DNA of 64,000 nucleotides from positions 1-64,000 of the forward strand of contig CAIJPN010000178.1 of assembly GCA_903822545.1 (NCBI GenBank), in the 5' to 3' direction. Each line of letters starts with the position of its first letter. The stretch's first letter is position 1. The notes beneath the pieces are model-generated. The model was not told the DNA's origin, ran no database searches, and saw only the letters and a list, made by a program, of their open reading frames with translations. Below, in pieces: positions 42,433-49,881 of the stretch. The DNA is from an uncultured Anaerolineae bacterium. GTDB lineage: Bacteria > Chloroflexota > Anaerolineae > Anaerolineales > Villigracilaceae. Made by a program: the position numbers and the translations under genes.

Positions 42433-42504
42433 TAGCGCGAAATATTATTTCGCGTTACGGTTTTTCCAAAAGATGAAATATTATTTCGCGTTACGGTTTT
42501 TCCA
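42433..42504. repeat. 30-bp direct repeat with palindrome at the lutB 3' end
   Basis: Copies at 42439-42468 and 42475-42504 are identical over 30 bp (36-bp period). The outer copy also forms a palindrome at 42433-42459 (CGCGAAAT / ATTTCGCG inside GTA...TAC). The inner copy supplies the last codons of lutB. Confidence 0.88.
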
Positions 42505-43902
42505 CCAGGAGCGAAAACCGGCGGTGAAGGCTAGCAGCGGGCGGGATTTTGTCCAGCGGTTGAGGGGGTAGGGGGCGGAGGAAATCCAGCTATCGCGGGT
42601 GAAGAGGGCCATAACGGGGGGCAGGATTCTTGCGCCGAAGCGGTAAATCCAGTTTTGGGCGAGGGCCAGGGCGGAGAGTTTTGCGGCGGCGGCGATGGGG
42701 GCGGGCATGGTTGATGCGGCGATTTGGTCACCTTCGGCCACACGGCGGCGCAGGTGACGCAGGATGGTGGGGATGGGAATTTTGACCGGGCAGACATCGG
42801 CGCAGGCACCGCAGAGGGTGGAGGCGTAGGGCAGTTCGCGGGCGGTGGGGGTGCCGAGCATCTGAGGGGCGAAGATGGCGCCGATGGGGCCGGAGATGAA
42901 CCAGCCGTAGGCGAAGCCGCCGACGTTTTTGTAGACCGGGCAAACGTTGGCGCAGGCGCCGCAGCGGATGCACTTGAAAACTTCGCGCCCGATGGGGTCT
43001 TTGAGCACATCCGAGCGGCCGTTGTCGAGCAGGACGATGTGGAATTCTTTGGGGCCGAATTCGCCTTCGGCGCGGCGCGGGCCGGTGATGAACTGGGTGT
43101 AGGTGGAGAGTTTTTGGCCGGTGGCCGAGCGGGCCAGCAGTTTCAGGAAAACGGTGAGGGATTCCCAGTCCGGGATGATTTTGTCGATGCCGACAACGGC
43201 CACGTGCAGGTCGGGCATGGTGGTGCACATGCGCCCGTTGCCTTCGTTGGTGACCATAACAAGCGTGCCGGTTTCGGCGATGAGGAAGTTCGCGCCGGAA
43301 ACGCCCATTTCAGCGTTCAGGAATTTCTCGCGCAGGATTTCGCGGGCGATGCGGGTCAGCTCGATCGGGTCGGCGGGGGCGTCGATACCGAGTTTTTCGC
43401 TGAAAATCGCGGCGATTTCTTCTTTTTTCAGGTGGATGGCTGGGACGATGATGTGCGAGGGGCCGGTTCCGGCCAACTGGATGATGTACTCGCCCAGGTC
43501 GGTTTCCAGGGCTTCGATTCCTGCCGTTTCGAGGGCGTGGTTCAGGCCGATTTCTTCCGTCGCCATCGACTTGGATTTGACCGCCAGTTTGACATTATGC
43601 TCGCGGGCGATTTGCAGCACAATCTGGCGCGCATCTTCGGCGGTGGCGGCCCAGTGAACATGCCCGCCCGCGGCTGTGACTTTTTCTTCAAAGCGCAGCA
43701 GGTAGGTGTCCATGTTTTCGATGGTGTGCAGGCGGATGTCCGAGGCTATCTGGCGCAGCTGCTCGAACTGGGGCAGTTCGGACACGCGGGCGGCGCGCCC
43801 AACCGCAAAGCGCGCCGTGGCCTGTTGGACAGCGGATGGGATGCTGGGCGGGATGTGCCCGGTGTAGGCTTCGAAGCCGATGTAGGTGGGGGTTTCGCTC
43901 AT
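42481..43902 (-). CDS. lutB: LutB-like iron-sulfur protein
   Basis: 473 residues. N-terminal LUD domain (LAVKSKSMATEEIGLNHALE, IAETGTLVMVTNEGNGRM, YTQFITGPRRAEGEFGP), then two 4Fe-4S motifs: CIRCGACANVCPVY and CGACADVCPVKIP. The C-terminal LutB tail follows. Electrons from lactate pass through these clusters. The last ~7 residues (KNRNAK end) come from a duplicated 30-bp segment. Confidence 0.92.
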   Translation of the reverse strand: MSETPTYIGFEAYTGHIPPSIPSAVQQATARFAVGRAARVSELPQFEQLRQIASDIRLHTIENMDTYLLRFEEKVTAAGGHVHWAATAEDARQIVLQIAREHNVKLAVKSKSMATEEIGLNHALETAGIEALETDLGEYIIQLAGTGPSHIIVPAIHLKKEEIAAIFSEKLGIDAPADPIELTRIAREILREKFLNAEMGVSGANFLIAETGTLVMVTNEGNGRMCTTMPDLHVAVVGIDKIIPDWESLTVFLKLLARSATGQKLSTYTQFITGPRRAEGEFGPKEFHIVLLDNGRSDVLKDPIGREVFKCIRCGACANVCPVYKNVGGFAYGWFISGPIGAIFAPQMLGTPTARELPYASTLCGACADVCPVKIPIPTILRHLRRRVAEGDQIAASTMPAPIAAAAKLSALALAQNWIYRFGARILPPVMALFTRDSWISSAPYPLNRWTKSRPLLAFTAGFRSWWKNRNAK

Positions 43903-43959
43903 AAATCATCCAATGTTGGGACGGGGTTTTCCCGCTCTGGCTGGCGAAAAATAAAACTT

Positions 43960-43982
43960 GGGCGCGGAGACCGCGCCCCTAC
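43960..43982. repeat. Half GTAGGGGCG-type palindrome between lutA and lutB
   Basis: GGGCGCGG-aga-CCGCGCCC followed by CTAC; the outer left arm is lost. Confidence 0.65.
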
Positions 43983-43984
43983 AG

Positions 43985-44710
43985 TCATTTGGAAGACAAC
44001 AAATCAATAATGTGCATGGCACGGATATTCGAGCCAGTCTTGTGCAGCCCGCCCGCCACGTTCATCAGGCAGCCGGGTTCGCACATCACAACCGTATCCG
44101 CTCCGCTGGCGAGGATGTTTTTGAGCTTGTTCTCCATCATCGAGCGGCTGACTTCGGGATAGGTAACCGTGAACGCGCCGCCAAAGCCGCAGCAGGTTTC
44201 TTCTTCGTTGAGTGGGACGAATTCCAGGCCTTTGACCGCATTCAGCAGGGTTTTGGCTTCGGTTTTTAATCCCAGCTCGCGCAGGTAGTGGCAGGAGGCG
44301 TGATACGTGACCTTGTGCGGGTACACCGCCCCAACATCTGTCACTTTGAGCACGTTGACCAGGTATTCGGTAAATTCAAAAGTGCGGGAGGCGATTTCGG
44401 CGGCGAGGGCGTGTTCGGGTGTCCCGGCGGGGAAAAGCTCGGGGTAGTGATGCTTCACCATGCTGACGCACGAACCGGATGGGCCGATAATCGAGGCGTC
44501 GCTCCGCCCAAAAGCGCGGAGGAAGTTCCGGGCCACCTCCCGCGCCTGGGATTCGAATCCGTTGTTGAAGTGCGGTTGTCCGCAGCAGGTTTGTTCGTGT
44601 GGGAAGGTCAGTTCCACGCCGAGACGCTCCAACAGCACGGTCATGTTCTGGAGTGTTTTGGTGTAGAACTGGTCGCCGAGGCAGGTGATGAAGAGTTGGG
44701 CTTTGGGCAT
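43985..44710 (-). CDS. lutA: LutA-like (Fe-S)-binding protein
   Basis: 241 residues with two CCG domains: EQTCCGQPHFNNGF plus SGSCVSMVKHH, and EETCCGFGGAFTV plus MCEPGCLMNVAGG. This is the glycolate-oxidase/heterodisulfide-reductase-like subunit that, with LutB and LutC, oxidises L-lactate to pyruvate. GGTGA precedes the ATG. It follows the aldolase gene in the same unit. Confidence 0.93.
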   Translation of the reverse strand: MPKAQLFITCLGDQFYTKTLQNMTVLLERLGVELTFPHEQTCCGQPHFNNGFESQAREVARNFLRAFGRSDASIIGPSGSCVSMVKHHYPELFPAGTPEHALAAEIASRTFEFTEYLVNVLKVTDVGAVYPHKVTYHASCHYLRELGLKTEAKTLLNAVKGLEFVPLNEEETCCGFGGAFTVTYPEVSRSMMENKLKNILASGADTVVMCEPGCLMNVAGGLHKTGSNIRAMHIIDLLSSK

Positions 44711-44724
44711 AGATTCACCAAAAT

Positions 44725-44774
44725 GTAGGGGCGCGGTTCCCGCGCCTGATTGGGCGGGGAAACCCCGCCCCTAC
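44725..44774. repeat. GTAGGGGCG ... CGCCCCTAC palindromic repeat between aldolase and lutA
   Basis: Outer arms GTAGGGGCG / CGCCCCTAC at the ends of a 50-nt element, with inner short hairpins (GGCGGGG/CCCCGCC). Confidence 0.82.
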
Positions 44775-44776
44775 GA

Positions 44777-45388
44777 TTAGAATTTGCTGTACGCCTCGCT
44801 CATGGCGCGATATTCTTTGAACGGCTCGTTGATGGTTTTGGCAGCCAAGATGATCTGGCAGGCTTCCTCCAGGATAGTTGACCACATGAAGGCTTCATCT
44901 AGCGTCTGGCCGGTGGCAAAACTGCCGTGTCCGCGCAGCATGATGATCTTGTAGTTCTTGACCGCTTCGGCGACTTTGTTCGCCATCTGCGGGGTGCCAG
45001 ATGCGAATTCTTCGGTCACCACCGGGATTTTCTTGAGCAGGTAGGAAGCTTCGTTGTCAATCGGGACGATTTCGTCGCGGGATAATGAAAAGGCGACGGC
45101 CGTGCGCGGGTGACAGTGACAAACTGCCAGGGCGGGGGTGTTCAGGTAAATGGCGCGATGAACCAGCAGTTCGGTAGAAGCCAGCACAACGCCGCTGTCG
45201 TTTTTATCCAGCCGGGTTTCGATCAAATCATGTGGTTTGAGACGCCCAAGCATTGCGCCGCGCCGCTTGATGATGACTCGGTCTCCCAACCGGATGCTTA
45301 AATTGCCGCCATGCGAACTGATCATGTCAGCCGCGTATAAATCTTCGCCAATTTCGCGGAATGTTTCATAAATTCGAGGGTCAATCAT
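44777..45388 (-). CDS. Class II aldolase (fuculose/rhamnulose-phosphate aldolase-like)
   Basis: 203 residues. Zinc ligands HCHP and RGHGSF, catalytic Glu in STELLVHRAIY, N-terminal ISSHGGNLSIRL. Class II aldolases of this size cleave L-fuculose-1-phosphate or related ketose phosphates to DHAP and lactaldehyde. Adjacent AOR and lutABC could oxidise that lactaldehyde, supporting the assignment. GGAG lies 5 nt before the ATG. Other substrates such as 5-methylthioribulose phosphate cannot be excluded. Confidence 0.87.
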   Translation of the reverse strand: MIDPRIYETFREIGEDLYAADMISSHGGNLSIRLGDRVIIKRRGAMLGRLKPHDLIETRLDKNDSGVVLASTELLVHRAIYLNTPALAVCHCHPRTAVAFSLSRDEIVPIDNEASYLLKKIPVVTEEFASGTPQMANKVAEAVKNYKIIMLRGHGSFATGQTLDEAFMWSTILEEACQIILAAKTINEPFKEYRAMSEAYSKF

Positions 45389-45396
45389 AAGTTCTC

Positions 45397-45452
45397 CAGT
45401 AATCAGTGGTCAGTGTGCAGTTGCCAGCAGCCGGGGTGGTTCCTGATTACTG
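45397..45452. repeat. Inverted repeat between AOR and aldolase genes
   Basis: CAGTAATCAG (45397-45406) and CTGATTACTG (45443-45452) enclose a 36-nt loop containing a further GTCAGTG. It fills the whole spacer. Confidence 0.7.
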
Positions 45453-45453
45453 C

Positions 45454-47250
45454 TCATCGATAACTTGCTTCCGCCAGTTCCGCCAAACCGAGTTCGGCCA
45501 GCTTCTTTGGTGTGGGAACACCGTTCTCGTCCCAGCCGCGGGTGCGGTAGTATTCTTTGAGCATTGGCTCCAGTTTTGAAACCCAGCCCTTCGACGGGCC
45601 ATCGGTGGGGGCTTCGGTCAGCAGCCGGGGTGGAAGGGTGTCATTTTGGGCGGTGAAACCTTCGCGGTTGTTGTAAAGCCGCTCCAGGTTCCAAACTCGC
45701 TCGCCTGTTTTAATCATATCACCAGTGGCGTATTCGACGCCCGTTACCGCACTGAGGACGCGCGCAAAATATTCATCCGCCACGCCCATGTTGGTGAACT
45801 TGCACAGCACCAGCGAGTCAATCGCCGCGTTGGAATTCTGATTCAGGATGACAAAACTGGATTTTCCCTGCACCTGGAAACGGTCAATCAGCTTGGGCAG
45901 GCCGAGCACTTCCAGCCCGATCATGTTGCCGCGCATGTGGCAGCCTCCGCGGTTGGAGGTGGCATACAGCAATCCCTGTCCCTGCAAGCCGCGCGGGTCG
46001 TAGGCGGGGAATTCCAGCCCCTTGGATGTCATCGATAGTTCGGGATGCCCGTACTTGGTCGCCAAACGCAGTGAGCCATCGGCCAGTTCCGCGCCGATGT
46101 CGCGGCGATAAGCCATCGCTTCAACGGCGAGAGCAAGCTGGTCGGCGCGCCCAAAGCGCAAATCCGAGTCGAGATAGCCCTTCTCGCTTAGTTCCATCGC
46201 GCAGGCAATCGTCGAACCCGCCGAAATGGTATCCAGCCCCAGGTCGTTGCACAGCGCGTTGACTTCGATAATCGCGGGCAGGTCATCGATGCCGCACTGC
46301 GCACCAAACGCCCAGGTGGACTCAAATTCCGGGCCTTCGCCCTCCACTTTTTCGGTTTTGCTGATGCGGGTGCAGCCAATCGGGCAGGCCCAGCAAGCCT
46401 GGTTCTTAACCAGGTATTTCTCGGTCAGTTCTTCACCCGAAATCGCTTCCGCGCCTTCAAACTGGGTCTGCTGGTGATTGCGCGTGGCCAGCGCGCCGAT
46501 ATTATTCATAATATTCATCAGCACCACGGTGCCAAACTCCGGCAGCGCCTGGCTGGTCAGCGGGCTGGCCGCCAGCAGCTTTTTGGTTTCGTACATCAGG
46601 AACTTGTAGCGTTCCTTATCCATCACTTCGGGGCGCGTCGAGCCTTCCACCACAATCGCCTTCAGGTTTTTCGAGCCCATCACCGCGCCGGGGCCGCCGC
46701 GCGCCGCCGCCCGTTCGCGGTCATTCATAATCGCCGCAATCCGGCTCAGGTTTTCACCCGCCGGGCCGATGCACAGCACATTGCGCTTGTTGTTATCCTG
46801 CCCCAGCTTCTCGGTCACGGCAAAAACACGCATCCCCCACAACGCCGACGCATCATGAAAAGCGACTTCACCGTTCTTGACCTCAATCCAGACCGGCTTT
46901 TGGGCTTTCCCGCGCACAATCAGCACATCGTAGCCAGTTTTCTTGAACTGCATGCCCCAGTACCCGCCCGAGTTCGCGTCCAGCACCGTGCCGGTCAGCG
47001 GGCTTTTCGTCGTCACCGAAAAGCGGTTGCTGGTCTGGTAGCCGGTGCCGGTCAGCGGGCCATTGGTAAAAATGAGCACATTTTCCGGGCTGAGCGGCTC
47101 CACTTCCGGCCCCACCAAATCCCACAACAGCCGCGCCCCCAGCCCGCGCCCGCCGATAAACTGCTTCGCCATCTCCATATCCAGCGGATACGATTTGTGC
47201 GTCAGCGTCGCCAGGTCAATCTCTAAAATTTTTCCGTTCCAACCGTTCAT
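45454..47250 (-). CDS. Aldehyde:ferredoxin oxidoreductase (tungsten-pterin)
   Basis: 598 residues from ATG 47250 (AAGGAG upstream). Family features: KILEIDLATLTHKSYPLDME, GGRGLGARLLWDLVG, RAAARGGPGAVMGSKNLKAI, and the 4Fe-4S set C286-x2-C289-x3-C293 (CWACPIGC) with a distal Cys in LVLCKF. AOR oxidises aldehydes to acids and reduces ferredoxin, using a bis-pyranopterin tungsten cofactor. The MoaD-like gene directly upstream fits cofactor supply. In this unit lactaldehyde is the likely substrate. Confidence 0.94.
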   Translation of the reverse strand: MNGWNGKILEIDLATLTHKSYPLDMEMAKQFIGGRGLGARLLWDLVGPEVEPLSPENVLIFTNGPLTGTGYQTSNRFSVTTKSPLTGTVLDANSGGYWGMQFKKTGYDVLIVRGKAQKPVWIEVKNGEVAFHDASALWGMRVFAVTEKLGQDNNKRNVLCIGPAGENLSRIAAIMNDRERAAARGGPGAVMGSKNLKAIVVEGSTRPEVMDKERYKFLMYETKKLLAASPLTSQALPEFGTVVLMNIMNNIGALATRNHQQTQFEGAEAISGEELTEKYLVKNQACWACPIGCTRISKTEKVEGEGPEFESTWAFGAQCGIDDLPAIIEVNALCNDLGLDTISAGSTIACAMELSEKGYLDSDLRFGRADQLALAVEAMAYRRDIGAELADGSLRLATKYGHPELSMTSKGLEFPAYDPRGLQGQGLLYATSNRGGCHMRGNMIGLEVLGLPKLIDRFQVQGKSSFVILNQNSNAAIDSLVLCKFTNMGVADEYFARVLSAVTGVEYATGDMIKTGERVWNLERLYNNREGFTAQNDTLPPRLLTEAPTDGPSKGWVSKLEPMLKEYYRTRGWDENGVPTPKKLAELGLAELAEASYR

Positions 47251-47264
47251 AATTTCTCCTTTTG

Positions 47265-47343
47265 CCCTCACCCTCCGCCCTCCCCCGGTGGGGGAGGGGA
47301 CTCTGCTCCCTTCTCCCGCCGGGAGAAGGGTTGGGGATGAGGG
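47265..47343. repeat. CCCTCACCC-type palindromic element between moaD and AOR (copy C)
   Basis: Begins CCCTCACCC, ends GGGGATGAGGG, with hairpins CTCCCCC/GGGGGAG and CTTCTCCCG/CGGGAGAAG. Intergenic copy of the family found inside rlmD-like and tlyA genes; it lies between the moaD stop and the AOR ribosome site. Confidence 0.88.
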
Positions 47344-47347
47344 TGAG

Positions 47348-47587
47348 CTATCCGCCAGCCAGCGGCGGGAAAATTGACACTACATCAAACTCCGTTACCG
47401 GAGCATCTACATCATCCGTAGAATGTCCGTTTACTGTGATGATGACATGCGGGCGGATTTGCCCGTCTAGCAACAGATTCGCCGCGAGCGCCGGGTACCG
47501 TTTCACCAGTTCAGTCACCACCGCCCCGACACTTGCTCCCGTTATAGCAACTTCCTTTGTCCCTGCAACTTTGCGCAGGTTGGGCAT
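47348..47587 (-). CDS. moaD: MoaD/ThiS-family sulfur carrier
   Basis: 79 residues from ATG 47587. Ubiquitin-like fold ending FDVVSIFPPLAGG, with the required C-terminal Gly-Gly for adenylation and thiocarboxylation. MoaD-like proteins beside AOR genes supply sulfur for the pterin dithiolene. It is the first gene of the leftward unit. A half GTAGGGGCGA element lies just upstream (47600-47609). Confidence 0.85.
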   Translation of the reverse strand: MPNLRKVAGTKEVAITGASVGAVVTELVKRYPALAANLLLDGQIRPHVIITVNGHSTDDVDAPVTEFDVVSIFPPLAGG

Positions 47588-48181
47588 AATCCATCTACCG
47601 TAGGGGCGAACCATCGGTAGGGTATCTTTGGTTCAGGAAAAACCGGAAGCAAGTTGGGCGGTAGCGGCTTGAGCACCAGTTGTAGAGTGGAACAAGATAG
47701 CCTGACGAAAGCGTTTGCGGAATTCTCGGAACATGCGCTCAAGCGGGCTGGTAGTTCTGAGCAAGTGAGCGGGCCAAGGTTACCCCAAGGTTTCAGCGTA
47801 TGCCAACGCATCGTAGAAAGTCAAGGTGGCTTCAAAATCTCGCCGGAGGGTTTTGAATTGCATTGGGTTGTTGTTGCAGCCAGGCAGCGCCAAATTCCCT
47901 GAACCAACTCGCTTTTCCAGCTTCCCGGCATGACGCTTGAATCGTACCGGTTTCGGACAACTCAACTTGCCGCTCTCTTCCGCCAGGAAATCGAAAAAAA
48001 AGGGGGGGGGCAGCGCAGCCACTCCCCGTCTTACGGTTGTTGATTTCAATATCTGACGATATTGTTTGAGATTGAAAGAGCGCCAGGGCGAGAATCCGCT
48101 TGAGCAGCAGGCGCAAAATGCCGCCCAGGGCGATCAAGCCCCAGGCGGCGTAAACGGTCAGACGGTCAACGCGCGCAGAAC
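47588..48181. other. Decayed intergenic region with repeat and transposon relics
   Basis: Contains a half palindrome, the IS256-like transposase relic, a truncated small membrane gene, and an A-run followed by nine Gs at 48002-48010. No intact gene. An inverted repeat CAATATC/GATATTG lies near 48048. Confidence 0.7.
47633..47890 (-). pseudogene. IS256/mutator-like transposase C-terminal relic
   Basis: In one frame the text ends LLRTTSPLERMFREFRKRFR...LASGFS with a stop at 47633, which matches the RTTN-ER-FRE-RRR end of IS256-family transposases. An in-frame stop lies just upstream; the preceding part (RRDFEATLTFYDALAYAETL) is in another frame. The catalytic DDE core is missing. Confidence 0.7.
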
Positions 48182-48185
48182 TCAT
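47832..48185 (-). pseudogene. Truncated small membrane protein fused to relic DNA
   Basis: Starts with ATG at 48185 overlapping the isomerase stop (ATGA). The first ~45 residues (SSARVDRLTVYAAWGLIALG ... RLLLKRILALALF) look like a genuine membrane segment. Beyond ~48045 the frame runs into poly-G and transposase relic sequence. The original 3' part was probably lost by insertion. Confidence 0.5.
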
Positions 48186-49243
48186 TTTTGCCCGGCCAGG
48201 GCGGCTTTGAGTCCCACCAGGGCATCGACAGGTGTGGGATCAACCTGGTAGGCAATGGCGAGGTAGTAGGAAAGGTAATCGCCGAAATGCAGGGTGGTCC
48301 AAATGTGGGCCAGGGGGGTGTCGCCGCGCGCCATGAAGTAATCGGTATTGAGGCCTTCGAGCATGAAGGTCTGGCGGGTAATGTCGGCGCGCAGGGCATT
48401 GCGTGGGTGGTCGGACGGCGCGCGCAGGAACATAGTCATGGTTTTGGCCGAGAGTAGTTCGTGCGGGTGAATGATGCCCGCCAGGCAGTTGTGGTCGGCT
48501 TCGGGCAGGAACTCGAAGTTGGCCGGAGCCTTGGCAAGTTCGTTGACCTGGCCTTTCCAGCGGCGGGCCACCGGCGCCAGCGCGCCTGCACCGAAGACTG
48601 TCACCCAGCGCCCGACGAGCTGCCCGGCATAGCGTTTGGCCGGGTTCTGCGCGGCGGGGATTTCGGCTTTTAATGCGTTTTGCTGCTCTTTCATGGCAGC
48701 GACTGCCCCGGCCAGGGCTTCATCCTGCGCGGGGATCAGCCCCAGGCGGGCAAAAGCGGCCAGCAACAGCCCGAAGGAAAATCCAACTGCCGCGCGCGGT
48801 TGCCCAGCATGGGAGAACTTCCAGATCGGCAAGTCCAGTTCGGCGGCTTTTTGGGCCAGTTTTCCGCCGGTGCAAACGGCCATAATGGTACAGCCCGCTT
48901 GCCTGGCATGTTCAAACGCATTGAGGGTCTCTTCCGTGTTTCCTGAGTGGGACGAGGCGATGAACAAGGTTGCGGGGCCTTTGGCGAAAGCCGGAATGCC
49001 GTAGTCACGATGAACGATAACAGGGATGGGGCACAAATCAGCAGTGTAGGCAGCCAGCAAGTCTGCGCCGATGGCCGAGCCGCCCATGCCGCTGATAACA
49101 ACGCGGGCAAATTGCCCCTGCGGCAGCGCGCAGGTTTGTCCAAGCGCCCAGGCCGAAGCCAGTTGATCGGGCAGGTTGTCAATTTCGGCCAGCATGTCCT
49201 GCGGGTCAAGTTGTTTCATTTGGGTGAGATCATCGAGGTTCAT
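48182..49243 (-). CDS. Bifunctional phosphoglucose/phosphomannose isomerase (SIS domains)
   Basis: 353 residues from ATG 49243. N-terminal SIS domain: VVISGMGGSAIGADLLAAYT, IASSHSGNTEETLNAFEHA; C-terminal isomerase part GRWVTVFGAGALAPVARRWK and LPEADHNCLAGI, with the conserved late His region. It interconverts F6P with G6P and M6P, feeding glycolysis and mannose-containing glycans, and is the archaeal/Chloroflexi-type enzyme. AGGGA precedes the ATG. Confidence 0.88.
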   Translation of the reverse strand: MNLDDLTQMKQLDPQDMLAEIDNLPDQLASAWALGQTCALPQGQFARVVISGMGGSAIGADLLAAYTADLCPIPVIVHRDYGIPAFAKGPATLFIASSHSGNTEETLNAFEHARQAGCTIMAVCTGGKLAQKAAELDLPIWKFSHAGQPRAAVGFSFGLLLAAFARLGLIPAQDEALAGAVAAMKEQQNALKAEIPAAQNPAKRYAGQLVGRWVTVFGAGALAPVARRWKGQVNELAKAPANFEFLPEADHNCLAGIIHPHELLSAKTMTMFLRAPSDHPRNALRADITRQTFMLEGLNTDYFMARGDTPLAHIWTTLHFGDYLSYYLAIAYQVDPTPVDALVGLKAALAGQK

Positions 49244-49250
49244 ATTTTCC

Positions 49251-49847
49251 CTATCTGTAAACAATAAAACCAAACACCGCCCCGGCAATGACCAGCCAGA
49301 CCGGGTTGATATTGGTGAAGGTCAAGATGACAAAACCAACCAGCGCAATCAGCATCTTATCCCAGCCGCCCGAAATAGCAGCGGCCCAACCAAGTTTTTT
49401 CGCCCCGAAAACAGTCAGGGACATATCGTAGGCCGTCCAGAGCAGCAGGCCGATAATCAGCGGGCGCACAGCCTGGAGCATGGCCTTGACATTGGGGCTG
49501 TCTTTGATTCCAAAGAAAAACACTACCATGATCAGCATCAGGATGGTAGTGGGAATCACCGTCCCGGAAGCGGCAGCGATGGCGCCGGGCGTCCCGGCCA
49601 GTTTATAGCCAATGTAGGCCGATACCTGCGGGGCAATCGGCCCTGGCAGGGCATTGCCTACGGCCAGCGCATCAGCGAATTCGTGGGCGGTCACCCAGGG
49701 TTCGGGCGCAGCCGCGCCGGGTGGAACCCACAGGGCGGCAGTGGTTTCACGCTGCATCAGCGCCATGGATGCCGGGCCACCGCCCCACGAAAACATGGCG
49801 ACACGGGTGAACAGCACGAAAATATCCCAGAGTAGTTTCCAGTTCAT
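49251..49847 (-). CDS. Half-size chromate transporter family protein (ChrA)
   Basis: 198 residues from ATG 49847. One CHR domain: FTRVAMFSWGGGPASMALMQ, GNALPGPIAPQVSAYIGYKL, then TILMLIMVVFFFGIKDSP. Short CHR proteins normally work as pairs encoded by adjacent genes; here only one copy is present. Chromate or another anion may be the substrate. GGAG lies ~12 nt upstream, a wide spacing. Confidence 0.85.
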   Translation of the reverse strand: MNWKLLWDIFVLFTRVAMFSWGGGPASMALMQRETTAALWVPPGAAAPEPWVTAHEFADALAVGNALPGPIAPQVSAYIGYKLAGTPGAIAAASGTVIPTTILMLIMVVFFFGIKDSPNVKAMLQAVRPLIIGLLLWTAYDMSLTVFGAKKLGWAAAISGGWDKMLIALVGFVILTFTNINPVWLVIAGAVFGFIVYR

Positions 49848-49881
49848 TTGGTTGTTTGCTCCTGAAATTTTAGATATTGGG

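Noticed and set aside
42724-44010. 428-codon plus-strand frame over lutB/lutA
   Set aside because: Gly/Asp-rich antisense product typical of GC-rich shadow frames; lutB cysteine motifs are on the other strand.
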